Shown here: one piece after another, positions 1 through 9,831 of the stretch
How the letters are laid out: each line of letters opens with the position of its first letter
How positions within the stretch are numbered: position 1 is the stretch's first letter
Source: Desnuesiella massiliensis
GTDB taxonomy: Bacteria > Bacillota > Clostridia > Clostridiales > Clostridiaceae
DNA: 64,000 nt
Assembly (NCBI RefSeq): GCF_001403615.1
Contig: NZ_LN879453.1
Location: 1 to 64,000 of the forward strand
Reading direction: 5' to 3'
Position numbers and translations under genes: made by a program
Notes under the pieces: model-generated
Database searches by the model: none
Seen by the model: the letters and a program-made list of their open reading frames with translations, nothing else
What the model was told of the DNA's origin: nothing

Positions 1-120
1 ATGAGATTTCCCATAGCGTTAAGCTAGTAAGATCCCTTGAAGAACACAAGGTTGATAGGTCAGGGGTGTAAGCATGGTAACATGTTCAGCTGACTGATAC
101 TAATAGATCGAGGGCTTGAT
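1..120 (+). rRNA. 23S ribosomal RNA, 3' end (partial)
   Basis: Only the last ~120 nt of a 23S rRNA are inside the window. The stretch ending in CTGATACTAATAGATCGAG followed by GGCTTGATC is the conserved 3' terminus of bacterial 23S. The 5S gene follows after about 70 nt, as expected for an rRNA operon. The exact 3' processing site cannot be fixed by eye to better than a few bases. Confidence 0.93.
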
Positions 121-189
121 CAATATATATGAATCCAATTCTATGTGCAATTTTGAAAGAACATGTTTCTTTCAAAAACTAAATAACAT

Positions 190-305
190 CTGGTGATTAT
201 GGCATAGAGGTAACACTCGTTCCCATACCGAACACGCAAGTTAAGCTCTATAGCGCCGATGGTACTGCAAGGGAGACCTTGTGGAAGAGTAGGTCGTCGC
301 CAGGT
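190..305 (+). rRNA. rrf: 5S ribosomal RNA
   Basis: About 116 nt with the conserved 5S core CCGAACACGCAAGTTAAG near the middle, and ends (CTGGTGAT and GTCGCCAGG) that pair to form helix I. It follows the 23S 3' end and precedes tRNA-Asn. End positions are good to a couple of bases. Confidence 0.95.
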
Positions 306-338
306 CAATCACTACTAAAATAGTGATTACAAAAATGT

Positions 339-413
<75 letters not shown>

Positions 414-442
414 TTTTTATTTTTTGCAAATATTTAAACTTT

Positions 443-470
443 AAGATACCTATAAAGGTATCTTTTACTT
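443..470 (+). terminator. Rho-independent terminator of the rRNA/tRNA operon
   Basis: AAGATACC (443-450), a short AT loop, then GGTATCTT followed by T-rich sequence. It lies 30 nt after the tRNA. The remaining bases to 704 hold no gene; a TATAAT-like box near 547-552 may belong to the next gene. Confidence 0.7.
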
Positions 471-704
471 TTTCTTATGCTTAAAGTTTTTTATACATAT
501 TTATTTATATTATTACAAAATAATGCTAATTAGTAAAGAAAATATGATATAATTAAATTGAAACAATATAAGGTTTTTTTGAATATTATAAAAGCTATTG
601 TAACAATATGTAATGAATTTTTATCAAATTGTAACTATTAATTTCGAAAAATATAATATTATAAGAATATAAATAAGTTTAATGCAATGCTAAGGGGGAT
701 AAAT

Positions 705-1691
705 ATGAGAAACAATAGAGGAGTAAGAAGTAAAGCTAATAAAAAGTATAGGATTGCATATATATTATTAGCTATAACTATGGTTTCAATTTTTATGGTA
801 CAAGTTATTCTAAATAAAAAAAATAATGTTGAAAAAAGCAAGTTACTTTTAGCAAATAGTCAAAATGCAAAGATAAATGAAAGTAAACAAGAAGCTCCAG
901 ATAGTAGTACTGGAAATGAAAAAAAACATGAAAATATAGTTAATAAAGAAGAAAAAAAGGAAGAAGAGTCCGTAGTGGAAGTTACATCGCTGAAGAAAGG
1001 TTCTAATACTTCCATTGAAGGAGATTCTTACACTTTTAATTCAGCAGAAGTAAAAAAGATTATAGATGGAACTTATGTTAAAGATGGAAAGAAAATAGCA
1101 TTTTTAACCTTTGATGATGGTCCATCGGCTGTTACCACACCAAAAATATTGGCTACACTAAAAAAATATAATGCAAAAGCTACATTTTTTATATTAGGAA
1201 AAAATTTAGATAGTTACCCTAAAAGTAAAGAATTATTAAAAGAAATACTTCATGATGGACATGCTATCGGTAACCACAGCTATTCTCATGATTACAAATA
1301 TCTTTATCCAGGTGGAAGCATAAATACAGAGAATTTAATTGCAGATTTTGATAAAAATGAGAATAAGATTAAGGAAGTATTAGGAGCTGATTTTAAAACC
1401 TCAGTAGTTAGATTGCCTGGCGGAATGATGTCATGGAAAAATAAAGATAATGCAAAACAAGCTTTAAATAGCAAAGGATTAAATTTTATTGATTGGAATA
1501 GTTTAAATGGAGATGCAGAAGGCGGAAATAAGACACCACAGCAATTATTAGAAAGAACAAAAAATACCGTTCATGGCCATGAGAAAATAATCTTATTGAT
1601 GCATGATACAAAAGGTAATACAGCAGAAGCCTTAGGACCAATTATTGAGTATTTAAAGAGCCAAGGTTATGAATTTAAAACATTAAAATAG
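705..1691 (+). CDS. Membrane-anchored polysaccharide (peptidoglycan) deacetylase, NodB family
   Basis: Predicted to remove acetyl groups from N-acetylated sugars outside the cell, most likely in peptidoglycan. The 328-aa product has a basic N-terminus, one transmembrane/signal-anchor segment (about residues 16-34), and a Lys/Glu/Ser-rich linker to about residue 115. The NodB domain follows, with motif 1 TFDDGPS (135-141), motif 2 HSYSHD with the metal-binding His pair (191-196), motif 3 RLPGG, and later motifs DWN and LLMHD. All catalytic motifs are intact. The start is the ATG at 705, because the ribosome binding site AAGGGGG (692-698) lies between it and an in-frame ATG at 687. PdaA/PdaC-like function is inferred from the family; the exact substrate cannot be read from sequence. 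Confidence 0.88.
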   Translation: MRNNRGVRSKANKKYRIAYILLAITMVSIFMVQVILNKKNNVEKSKLLLANSQNAKINESKQEAPDSSTGNEKKHENIVNKEEKKEEESVVEVTSLKKGSNTSIEGDSYTFNSAEVKKIIDGTYVKDGKKIAFLTFDDGPSAVTTPKILATLKKYNAKATFFILGKNLDSYPKSKELLKEILHDGHAIGNHSYSHDYKYLYPGGSINTENLIADFDKNENKIKEVLGADFKTSVVRLPGGMMSWKNKDNAKQALNSKGLNFIDWNSLNGDAEGGNKTPQQLLERTKNTVHGHEKIILLMHDTKGNTAEALGPIIEYLKSQGYEFKTLK

Positions 1692-1727
1692 CATAGGTAT
1701 AAATATAATTAATACAAATAAAATAAT

Positions 1728-1762
1728 AAGAAGTATGATTTATAATTATACTTCTTTATTTA
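1728..1762 (+). terminator. Rho-independent terminator after the deacetylase gene
   Basis: AAGAAGTAT and ATACTTCTT arms separated by an AT loop, followed by a T-rich run. It separates the deacetylase gene from the two-component operon. Confidence 0.7.
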
Positions 1763-1783
1763 TACGCAAAAGGAGTGGTAATT

Positions 1784-2476
1784 TTGCAGGGAAAAATACT
1801 TATTATTGAAGATGAAAGCAGTATAAGGGGATTTCTTAAAATAAATTTTGAGAGAAATGACTTTGAAGTTATTGAGGCCGAAAGTGGAGAAGAAGGAATT
1901 AGAAAGGCTATTCTAGAAAAGCCTAGCATAGTTCTATTAGATATTATGTTACCAGGTGTTGATGGTTTTAAAGTATGCGAAACTTTAAGGAGAGAGTTTC
2001 CTAAAATAGGCATAATCATGCTTACAGCAAAGAGTCAAGATATGGACAAGATTATGGGCTTAGAGTATGGAGCTGATGATTATGTAATAAAGCCTTTTAA
2101 TCCCATGGAGGTTATACTAAGAGTGAAAGCCCTTATAAGGAGAATGGATGAGTCCTTCACTAAACAAGAGGAAGTTATAGAAAGTCCTCCGTTTAAATTA
2201 GATATATACGCGCAAAAAATTTATAAGAATGAAAAAGAAATAGATGTGACTCCTAAGGAATATGCATTAATTAAAATTTTCATAGAAAATCCTAGCAAGG
2301 CTTTCAGCAGGGATGAGCTGCTAAATTTAGTATGGGGATATACTTTTGTCGGAGACTTTAAAATAGTAGATGTTAATATAAGAAGGCTTAGAGCAAAAAT
2401 AGAAGATGATTCCTCCAATCCTAAATATATTGAAACCATATGGGGGACAGGATATAGGTGGAATAATGGAAAATAG
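1784..2476 (+). CDS. OmpR/PhoB-family response regulator
   Basis: A 230-aa two-domain transcription regulator. The N-terminal receiver has acidic residues in IIEDES near residues 8-11, the phospho-acceptor Asp53 in LLDIMLPG, and the conserved Lys in IKPFNP. The C-terminal winged helix (about 125-230) has the usual PKEYALIKIF and SRDELLNLVWG blocks and the NIRRLRAKIE recognition helix. The likely start is TTG at 1784, 8 bases after AGGAG (1771-1775); the GTG at 1775 overlaps that ribosome binding site. The stop codon overlaps the following histidine kinase gene by 11 bp, so the two are translationally coupled and form a cognate pair. The regulon is unknown. Confidence 0.92.
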   Translation: MQGKILIIEDESSIRGFLKINFERNDFEVIEAESGEEGIRKAILEKPSIVLLDIMLPGVDGFKVCETLRREFPKIGIIMLTAKSQDMDKIMGLEYGADDYVIKPFNPMEVILRVKALIRRMDESFTKQEEVIESPPFKLDIYAQKIYKNEKEIDVTPKEYALIKIFIENPSKAFSRDELLNLVWGYTFVGDFKIVDVNIRRLRAKIEDDSSNPKYIETIWGTGYRWNNGK

Positions 2477-3875
2477 TAAACTTAAGATTAAGAGCATAAA
2501 AATAAGGATTGTAAGTAATTTCATATTAGTTATTTTTATAAGCATATTTATATTAGAAATCTTGTTAATAAGTTTTATGAGGCAATATTACTATAATAAT
2601 ATAGGAGAAATGTTAAGCAATCAGATAAAAACCTCTTCTGACTTTTATACAAGATATTTTTCAAATACTACTTTGGAAGAAAATATATTAGATAATGTAG
2701 ATGTATTCTGGAAGCAGACTAATGCACAGGTTCAGATAATAGATTTAAATGGAAAAATATTAATGGATTCCATAGGGGTAATACCTAAAGAACACTTGGA
2801 TAGCTCAGATTTTAAAAAGGCTTTAAAAGGTGAGGTAGGAAAGTGGATTGGAAAGATAGAATATGATAAGCATAATGTAATTGCTGTATCCTATCCCTTA
2901 AAAAGTGATAATAAAATTATAGGAATTATAAGATTCGTTAGTTCTCTTAAGGAAGTAAATAAGTCTATAATATCAATTTCTTTAATTTTTATTTCTATAG
3001 GCCTAATTGTATTAACTTTATCTATACTATTAATTTTGGTCTTTGCTAATAGCATTATTAATCCTATAAAAGAGGTTACAAAGGTGGCAGAAAAAATGGC
3101 TGCAGGGGATCTTAGGGTTAGAAGCGTAAAAAAGCATTCTGATGAAATAGGCAGGCTTTCGGATACATTAAATTATATGGCTGAAGAGATAATTAAAAAG
3201 GACCAACTTAAAAACGAGTTCATATCTTCTATATCTCATGAGCTTCGTACTCCTTTAACTTCTATTAAGGGATGGGCTATTACATTAAATTATGATGGTA
3301 TTGATAAGAAGACTTTAAATGACGGATTAGAGATAATCCATAAAGAAACAGATAGATTAACTTATATGGTAGAAGAACTACTAGATTTTTCTAAATTTGT
3401 TTCTGGTAAAATAAATTTAGAGAAGGAAAAAGTAAATATAAATAGTTTAATAGAATATACTCAAAAGTACATCAAACCTAGAGCAGAGAGAGAAAATATA
3501 TGCTTTAATATAGAAAATAAAGCAGGAGACATAGAAATATATTTAGATGTAAACAGGATAAAGCAAGCCCTTATAAATGTTTTAGATAATGCATTTAAAT
3601 TTACTGCTTCTGGAGGAGAAGTGAAATTTCATATATATATTCAGGATAAATACTTAGTCATGGTTATAAAAGATACTGGATGCGGTATACCAGAAGAAGA
3701 TCTTCCAAAGGTTAAAGAGAAATTTTATAAAGGAAAAAGTAGTAAATCAAAAAATGGAATTGGATTATCTATCACAGATGAGATAGTTAAATTGCATGAA
3801 GGAATTCTTGAAATTAATAGCAAATTAAACGAAGGAACAGAGGTTTATTTAAAGTTACCTTTAAGCAATCCTTAG
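2466..3875 (+). CDS. Membrane sensor histidine kinase (HAMP-HisKA-HATPase)
   Basis: A 469-aa sensor partner of the preceding response regulator. It has TM1 at about 17-38, an extracytoplasmic sensor loop of about 130 residues, and TM2 at about 168-195. Then come a HAMP linker, the phosphorylated His258 in SSISHELRTP, and an ATPase domain with an N box (NVLDNAFKF), G1 (DTGCGIPEED) and G2 (NGIGLSI). The start is the ATG at 2466, inside the end of the regulator gene, with AGGTGG just upstream. The longer in-frame ATG at 2406 would lie fully inside the regulator's DNA-binding domain. No terminator is visible before the lipoprotein gene that follows, so the lipoprotein may belong to the same operon. 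The signal sensed is unknown. Confidence 0.92.
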   Translation: MENSKLKIKSIKIRIVSNFILVIFISIFILEILLISFMRQYYYNNIGEMLSNQIKTSSDFYTRYFSNTTLEENILDNVDVFWKQTNAQVQIIDLNGKILMDSIGVIPKEHLDSSDFKKALKGEVGKWIGKIEYDKHNVIAVSYPLKSDNKIIGIIRFVSSLKEVNKSIISISLIFISIGLIVLTLSILLILVFANSIINPIKEVTKVAEKMAAGDLRVRSVKKHSDEIGRLSDTLNYMAEEIIKKDQLKNEFISSISHELRTPLTSIKGWAITLNYDGIDKKTLNDGLEIIHKETDRLTYMVEELLDFSKFVSGKINLEKEKVNINSLIEYTQKYIKPRAERENICFNIENKAGDIEIYLDVNRIKQALINVLDNAFKFTASGGEVKFHIYIQDKYLVMVIKDTGCGIPEEDLPKVKEKFYKGKSSKSKNGIGLSITDEIVKLHEGILEINSKLNEGTEVYLKLPLSNP

Positions 3876-3947
3876 CTATAATTGGATAGGTATTGTTTAT
3901 AGGATTACTTAGTAAATCTATATATTTTGCGTATAGGAGAATGAGGA

Positions 3948-5441
3948 ATGAAGAGAATAATTTTAGCTCTTTTTATGATACTTACAACATTATTTTCAGG
4001 CTGTAGCAATATAAAAGGAGAATCAGAAAATATCATAGTTCCACCAGCTAATAATAACATTTCTATTAAAGGATTGTGGAAGATCGAAAAATATAAAATA
4101 GTTAATAACAACTATAGTAAATTAACATTAGATAGCATTGTTGGAGAGTCAGCGCAGTTTGATGAAAAAGTTTCCTCTATAGCAAAAGAAGTATGTGTAA
4201 GCCCAAATTATAAAGTAAAAAGAGTAGATATAGATTATTATGTATTATATAAATATAAAATAGATTATAAGACCTTAGATATAAATAAAAAGGAAGTTGA
4301 GGTAATCTCCGTTAGCTCTGCAGATAAACCTTTCTATGAATTTATAAAATATGATGAAGATAAAATGCTCGTTTACTACGAGGGAGCATTTCTTTATTTA
4401 AGTAAAATTTCAGATCAGGGGCATAGCTCTAATAACATTGATATTAGTCACCAGCCAGAAAAAAATTTAGGAAATGCACAATCTAGCTATATGAAATCCT
4501 GTGCTCTAATTGGACTTAGGAGTCCAAGAGTGGTAAATGAAAAAGGAGAATTAATGGCGTCAGACTATAGAACCTTATGGATTTCAGCAGATGGAATAAA
4601 TCTATATGGAGTACACGAAAGAAAGGATTTACTTGTGCCCAGAATGACTGGATTTTGGGAACTGAGGTCTAATAGAGAGATTAGAAGTGGATATATAAAT
4701 GAGCAGATAATTGCATATCCCTATGATGATATAAATCAAAGTTTACCAACTAATATTTTAAAACAGAATAAGGATTATAATATTATGAGGAATATTGCCT
4801 TTGTGGGAAATGATTATGTAGCAGTGGAATACTATGAGAGCAATAACTTACTACCAAAAAACTTTAATATGCTTCAGGTCTTGCCAATGGATAATCTTCA
4901 AAATAGTAATGGCATAAAAATATCGGATATTGCAGGAGAATCTGGGAAAAATGCTTTTATAAATTCTGCTAATGCCTTCTTCACTTCTAATAGTAAAGAA
5001 ACAGTAAACCCTTTAGAGAAAAATGTTAGAGAAGAAAGCTTTACCCTTACAAGAAGAAATGGTCACTGGATAATAAAAGGAAGGATAAATAGTAACTATA
5101 AAAATGATTATAGTACATACTATGATTTTAATGTAAATTTTTTGCCTCCTAAAAAATTAGTGAATTATGATGAGTTATATATATCATGGAATTCTATAAA
5201 GTGGAAAGTTCCAGATGCAGTAGATGCATATACTTCACCTAATAATCAGATTGCTTTGATTATTACAAAAAATTATATTTATATTTACGGGATAAAAGAT
5301 TATGAATTAACGGATAAACCTATTAAAAAAATAAAAATCGAAGAGGGGGAAAGTGTAGTTATGGCAGAGTGGGCCACCGGTGATTTTGTTGATAAATGGG
5401 AAAAGGTTTTTAAGGTATCTAGTAAACCAATAGAAGAATAA
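3948..5441 (+). CDS. Uncharacterised lipoprotein
   Basis: A 497-aa product with a clear lipoprotein signal: KR, a hydrophobic core, then the lipobox FSGC (Cys at residue 19), so it is probably anchored on the outer face of the membrane. I do not recognise the mature domain. It is rich in Asn, Tyr and Lys and predicted soluble, with several WxI/WKV-type beta-strand segments near the C-terminus. The gene starts 72 bp after the histidine kinase with no visible terminator between them. It may therefore be a co-transcribed accessory or signal-sensing partner of that two-component system; this is inference from position only. Confidence 0.75.
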   Translation: MKRIILALFMILTTLFSGCSNIKGESENIIVPPANNNISIKGLWKIEKYKIVNNNYSKLTLDSIVGESAQFDEKVSSIAKEVCVSPNYKVKRVDIDYYVLYKYKIDYKTLDINKKEVEVISVSSADKPFYEFIKYDEDKMLVYYEGAFLYLSKISDQGHSSNNIDISHQPEKNLGNAQSSYMKSCALIGLRSPRVVNEKGELMASDYRTLWISADGINLYGVHERKDLLVPRMTGFWELRSNREIRSGYINEQIIAYPYDDINQSLPTNILKQNKDYNIMRNIAFVGNDYVAVEYYESNNLLPKNFNMLQVLPMDNLQNSNGIKISDIAGESGKNAFINSANAFFTSNSKETVNPLEKNVREESFTLTRRNGHWIIKGRINSNYKNDYSTYYDFNVNFLPPKKLVNYDELYISWNSIKWKVPDAVDAYTSPNNQIALIITKNYIYIYGIKDYELTDKPIKKIKIEEGESVVMAEWATGDFVDKWEKVFKVSSKPIEE

Positions 5442-5563
5442 ATAATTTGTATACATTACAGTTTTGTTATTAGAAAATCATCTAACTATATTGATTTAAA
5501 AACGGGGATAAGGTAAAATTATATTAGAAAACTATCAAATACAATAATATTGGGGTGAATAAT

Positions 5564-6943
5564 ATGTTATCAAAAGATTTACTAAAAGAAGTGCTATCTG
5601 AAGCCCTAAAGACGGGTGGAGATTTTGCTGAAGTTTTTGTGGAGGATACTATTAACAATAACATTAGCATGGTAAATGGCAAGGTAGAAAATTTAGTATC
5701 TGGAAGAGACTTTGGTATAGGTATAAGAATTTTTAAGGGCTTAAAAAGTGTTTATGCTTATACAAATGATTCAAGTTTAAGGGGGCTATTAGATACTGCT
5801 TATAAGGCAGCCTGCGCTATAGGAAACTTAAAAAAAGATGTGGATGTAAATCTAATGGAGAGACTTAACGCTAATATACATCCTATAATGTATGTGCCTT
5901 CAAGTATAGTCTCAAGTAAAAAAATAGAGCTTATGAAAAAAGGCTATATTTCTGCAAAGAATTATAGTAATGAAATAGTTCAAGTAACTATTAATTATTT
6001 AGACAAGGATCAGAAGGTTCTAATAGCTAACTCAGAAGGGTTATTTACAGAGGATAGAAGAATAAGAACAAGAATAAACATCAGTTCTGTAGCTAGTGAT
6101 GGCAAGGAAAACCAAATGGGTTCCGAGTCACCAGGAAGATTAATGGGCTTTGAAATGTTTAACACTGTGGATCCTGAATACTATGGAAGAGAAGCTAGTG
6201 AAAGAGCTGTTAAGATGCTTCATGCTAGAAATTGTCCTGCAGGACGCATGACTGTAGCTATAGAAAATGGTTTTGGAGGAGTAATATTCCATGAGGCTTG
6301 CGGACATTCCTTAGAAGCTACTTCAGTAGCTAAAGGTAATTCCGTGTTTGCAGGTAAATTAGGCGAACAGATAGCATCTACGAAGGTAACTGCCATTGAT
6401 GATGGAACAATGCCAAATCTTTGGGGATCAATTAATATAGATGATGAAGGAACTCCTGGAAGAAAAAATATATTAATAGAAAATGGAATATTAAAAGGAT
6501 ATATGATAGATAAATTAAATGCTAGAAGAATGAATATGGATATTACAGGAAGTTCCAGAAGACAATCCTATAAGTTTGCTCCAACTTCAAGGATGACTAA
6601 TACTTATATTGCTAATGGAAATGATGATAATGAAGCTATTATTGCTTCTATAAAAGACGGACTATATGCCAAGAAAATGGGTGGAGGATCTGTTAATCCA
6701 GTAACAGGAGAATTTAACTTTGCAGTAGCTGAAGGCTACCTTGTTAAGAACGGAAAAATATACGAGCCTGTTAGAGGAGCAAGTCTTATTGGCAAGGGTT
6801 CAGAGGTATTGATGAATATAGATATGGTGGGTAAAAATTTAGATCATGGTCAAGGTATGTGCGGTTCTTCTAGTGGTAGTGTACCAACAAATGTTGGGCA
6901 ACCTCTTTTAAGAGTATCAGAAATAACAGTAGGTGGAAGGTAA
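5564..6943 (+). CDS. tldD: TldD-family metalloprotease subunit
   Basis: A 459-aa protein of the TldD/PmbA (U62) family. In characterised systems TldD and TldE form a heterodimer that degrades unfolded or modified peptides and processes some microcins and CcdA. The zinc motif HEACGH is at residues 243-248, inside a well-conserved FHEACGHSLEA block, and a conserved MCGSSSG stretch occurs near the C-terminus, so the subunit looks catalytically intact. The start is ATG 5564; the in-frame GTG at 5555 overlaps the ribosome binding site GGGGTG. The partner gene starts 12 bp downstream, so the two subunits are made from one operon. Confidence 0.93.
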   Translation: MLSKDLLKEVLSEALKTGGDFAEVFVEDTINNNISMVNGKVENLVSGRDFGIGIRIFKGLKSVYAYTNDSSLRGLLDTAYKAACAIGNLKKDVDVNLMERLNANIHPIMYVPSSIVSSKKIELMKKGYISAKNYSNEIVQVTINYLDKDQKVLIANSEGLFTEDRRIRTRINISSVASDGKENQMGSESPGRLMGFEMFNTVDPEYYGREASERAVKMLHARNCPAGRMTVAIENGFGGVIFHEACGHSLEATSVAKGNSVFAGKLGEQIASTKVTAIDDGTMPNLWGSINIDDEGTPGRKNILIENGILKGYMIDKLNARRMNMDITGSSRRQSYKFAPTSRMTNTYIANGNDDNEAIIASIKDGLYAKKMGGGSVNPVTGEFNFAVAEGYLVKNGKIYEPVRGASLIGKGSEVLMNIDMVGKNLDHGQGMCGSSSGSVPTNVGQPLLRVSEITVGGR

Positions 6944-6955
6944 GGGGGCATAGCT

Positions 6956-8308
6956 ATGGATTTAAAACAGTTCAAGGAAAAGGTTTTTGAAAAAGCAGCT
7001 CAGGAAGGCTTTAAAGAATATGAAATATATTTTAGTAAAAGCAACGCCTTAAGTTTAGAAATATATGAAAAAGAAGTAGATAAGTACTCTGTAAACGGCT
7101 CTATGGGGGTTAGTTTTAGAGGGATATATAATGATAAAATGGGATATTCTTATACAGAAATATTAGATGCGGATTCAGTAGAGATGCTTGTACTAAAAGC
7201 AAAAGAGAATGCCCTTTGCATAGAGAATGAAGATTTAGAGGTTATATTTGGAGAGAAGCAAGATTACGCTATATTAAAATCTTACAATGAGGAGCTTGAA
7301 AATATAGGAACAGATAAAAAAATAAAATTTGCTCTAGATTTAGAGAAAGACAGCTTTGAAAGCAATAAAAAAGTAGTAAACATTGGAGATTGCGTCTTGG
7401 AGGAAAGTATTATAGAATATGGTATCATGAATTCTAAAGGATTAGACTTATATCATAGAACTAATTTTATTATTGGACTTGTGATTCCTGTCATTGATGA
7501 AAATGGAACTAAGTATAATGGAATCAGCTTTAAAATTTCAAATAATTTTTCTGATTTTAATGCTAAGGCTATGGCTGAAGAGGCAGTTAATGATGCCTTA
7601 TCAAGGATAGGTGGAAAAAGCATAAAGTCAGGCAATTACAAAGTAATTATTGATAATAGAACCATGGCGTTACTGCTAGGTACTTTTTCAGGTGCTTTTA
7701 GCTCGGATAATGCTCAGAAGGGCCTATCCTTGTTAAAGAATAAAGAAGGGCAGTTTATAGCTTCAAGTAAGGTAACCATCGTTGATGATCCTCATATGAA
7801 TTCTGGGGTATATTCTACACCTTTTGATGCAGAGGGAGTAGCTACTTTTAAGAAAAATATAGTAGAAGAAGGCAAATTAAATACTCTATTATATAATATA
7901 AAGACAGCTTTAAAAGAAGGAAGAAAGAGTACTGGAAATGCATTTAAAGCTTCTTATTCTGCTCCTGTTATGATATCACCAACTAATTTCTACATTCAAG
8001 CTGGTGAGAAGGCTATGGAGGAATTATTAAAGGAAGTAAAGGAAGGATTGATAATTACTGAATTAGCTGGAACTCATGCAGGAGCTAACGCGGTAACAGG
8101 CGACTTTTCCTTAGCTGCTAAAGGATTCTTAATAAAGGATGGGAAAAAGGCAGAGCCTGTAGAGCAAATAACTATAGCAGGTAACTTCTTTAAGCTATTA
8201 CAAGACATTGAGGAAGTTGGAAATGATTTAGACTTTTATTTTCCTATGGAAGCTTACTTTGGAAGCCCAAGCGTTATAGTAAGCAGTCTATCCGTAGCTG
8301 GGGAATAG
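6956..8308 (+). CDS. pmbA: TldE/PmbA-family partner subunit
   Basis: A 450-aa second subunit of the TldD/TldE protease. It aligns in layout with TldD but lacks an HExxxH motif, as is normal for the non-catalytic partner. Family features include GTHAGANAVTGDFSLAAKG and the C-terminal blocks around FFKLLQDIEEVGNDLDF. The gene is preceded by AGGGGG and lies 12 bp after tldD. A strong terminator follows at 8327-8352, closing the operon. No RiPP precursor or modification enzyme is adjacent, so the substrate is not suggested by context. Confidence 0.92.
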   Translation: MDLKQFKEKVFEKAAQEGFKEYEIYFSKSNALSLEIYEKEVDKYSVNGSMGVSFRGIYNDKMGYSYTEILDADSVEMLVLKAKENALCIENEDLEVIFGEKQDYAILKSYNEELENIGTDKKIKFALDLEKDSFESNKKVVNIGDCVLEESIIEYGIMNSKGLDLYHRTNFIIGLVIPVIDENGTKYNGISFKISNNFSDFNAKAMAEEAVNDALSRIGGKSIKSGNYKVIIDNRTMALLLGTFSGAFSSDNAQKGLSLLKNKEGQFIASSKVTIVDDPHMNSGVYSTPFDAEGVATFKKNIVEEGKLNTLLYNIKTALKEGRKSTGNAFKASYSAPVMISPTNFYIQAGEKAMEELLKEVKEGLIITELAGTHAGANAVTGDFSLAAKGFLIKDGKKAEPVEQITIAGNFFKLLQDIEEVGNDLDFYFPMEAYFGSPSVIVSSLSVAGE

Positions 8309-8326
8309 ATATAATAGTTATATAAG

Positions 8327-8352
8327 AGCCAGGATTAATTCCTGGCTTTTTT
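8327..8352 (+). terminator. Rho-independent terminator after tldD-pmbA
   Basis: AGCCAGGA/TCCTGGCT hairpin followed by six T residues. Confidence 0.9.
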
Positions 8353-8430
8353 ATATATTTTAAATAATTAAGCATACTATAGATATAATATAAGTCTAAT
8401 CGTAGAAGGTTAATGCCATAAGGAGAAATT

Positions 8431-9795
8431 ATGAATATAGGTGCTGCTCATTTAGTTTATATATTATTTGTAATAATTATATTGATTTTCATGTTTATGA
8501 GGAAAGATGTTTTACTACCAAGCATTATTGGATTGTCTATTGTTGGTTATATATATAATAAGAACCTAGTAAAGGCAGTACAATGTATATATAAAGCAAT
8601 ATATATTTCAACTAGGGAACTAATAGATGTAATCATAATCATCTCACTTCTAAATGCCATGGCAAAAATGCTGAAGGCTTCTAAGGTAGATAGATATTTA
8701 ATATATCCATTAATGAAAATAATCAAAGATAAAAATTCAGCTTTTTTGATTTCTGGAGTAGCTATGCTATTATGCTCCTGGGTAATATGGCCAACACCAG
8801 CCTTAGCTTTTATAGGACCTCTTCTATTAATACCTTCAGCTAAAGTCGGACTTCCAGCTCTTTGGCTTGGTATAGCTTTAAATATTTTTGGTAATGGTGC
8901 AGCGCTATCAAGCGATATTTTTATCCAGGCTGCTCCAGCAATTACGGCTAAGGCTGCTGGAATAATTAACCCTCATGATATTATTAAAAATGGATTTCCA
9001 CTATGGTTAATAATGAGTGGAAGCACTTTTTCTTTGTCCTATTTTATGATGCTTAAGGATAGTAAAAATTATAAAGCAAGTGAATCAGAAGAGAGTAGTA
9101 TTGATTATATTGGGGAGGGCGGAGGAAAAACAAAAATAGTTTTTTTAGTAACTATAATAATTTTTACTATTAATTTATTCCTTATGTTTTTCTATGATTT
9201 AAAAGGTAAAGATTCCACAGCTCTTATTGGAGGAACTGCGGTTATAATAACATGCACAATAGCTATAATGCTCTATGGATTTACCAGAGCATTACAGGAG
9301 GTAACAAATATTATTAAAGAAGGATTTATCAATGGAATTAAGATATTTTCTCCTGTAATTATAATAGGAGCATTTTTCTATTTAGGAAGTAAGGAAACAG
9401 CTCAACAAATTCTAGGAAGTAATACTGAAGGGCTGCTTACAGAATTAGGATTATTCATATCTAAGGGAGTATATTTAAATAAATACATAGTAATATTAGT
9501 ACAATGCATTATAGCAGCAATGTTAGGAGTAGGAGGCTCAGGTTTTGCAGGGTTACCTCTAGTAGGCACCTTAGCCTCAGTTTTTTCAAGTATGGTACCT
9601 ATAAATAAAGCTGGATTAGCCGCTTTAGGGCAAATAATTACTATATGGGTTGGAGGAGGAACAATTATACCCTGGATAGTAATGCCTATAGCTTCCATTT
9701 GTAATATAGATGCCTTTGATCTTATAAAAAGAAATCTAATGCCAGTTTTGGTTAGTATGGTTATAACTATAATTGCAAGTTTTTTTATTCTTTAG
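8431..9795 (+). CDS. Polytopic membrane permease of unknown substrate
   Basis: A 454-aa protein with roughly 11-12 hydrophobic segments and no signal or soluble domain except a short charged loop (about residues 210-235). Glycine-rich re-entrant-like motifs, GVGGSGFAGLPLVGT and GGGTIIPW, sit in the C-terminal half. The first half has WPTPALAFIGPLLLIP. This two-fold layout resembles ion-transporter superfamily secondary transporters (dicarboxylate, gluconate or NhaC-like), but I cannot assign a substrate. The gene is monocistronic: a terminator precedes it (8327) and another follows (9805). The ribosome binding site AAGGAG lies about 6 bases before the ATG. Confidence 0.75.
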   Translation: MNIGAAHLVYILFVIIILIFMFMRKDVLLPSIIGLSIVGYIYNKNLVKAVQCIYKAIYISTRELIDVIIIISLLNAMAKMLKASKVDRYLIYPLMKIIKDKNSAFLISGVAMLLCSWVIWPTPALAFIGPLLLIPSAKVGLPALWLGIALNIFGNGAALSSDIFIQAAPAITAKAAGIINPHDIIKNGFPLWLIMSGSTFSLSYFMMLKDSKNYKASESEESSIDYIGEGGGKTKIVFLVTIIIFTINLFLMFFYDLKGKDSTALIGGTAVIITCTIAIMLYGFTRALQEVTNIIKEGFINGIKIFSPVIIIGAFFYLGSKETAQQILGSNTEGLLTELGLFISKGVYLNKYIVILVQCIIAAMLGVGGSGFAGLPLVGTLASVFSSMVPINKAGLAALGQIITIWVGGGTIIPWIVMPIASICNIDAFDLIKRNLMPVLVSMVITIIASFFIL

Positions 9796-9804
9796 AGAAT
9801 ATAA

Positions 9805-9831
9805 TAAAAAAGCGACGGAAGTCGCTTTTTT
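9805..9831 (+). terminator. Bidirectional terminator between convergent genes
   Basis: AAAAAAGCGAC - GGAA - GTCGCTTTTTT. The symmetrical A and T tracts let it serve both the permease (+) and the LtaS-type gene (-), whose stop codon begins at 9830. Confidence 0.92.

Noticed and set aside
687..704. Upstream ATG as the start of the deacetylase
   Set aside because: The ribosome binding site AAGGGGG lies after it, so translation must start at 705.
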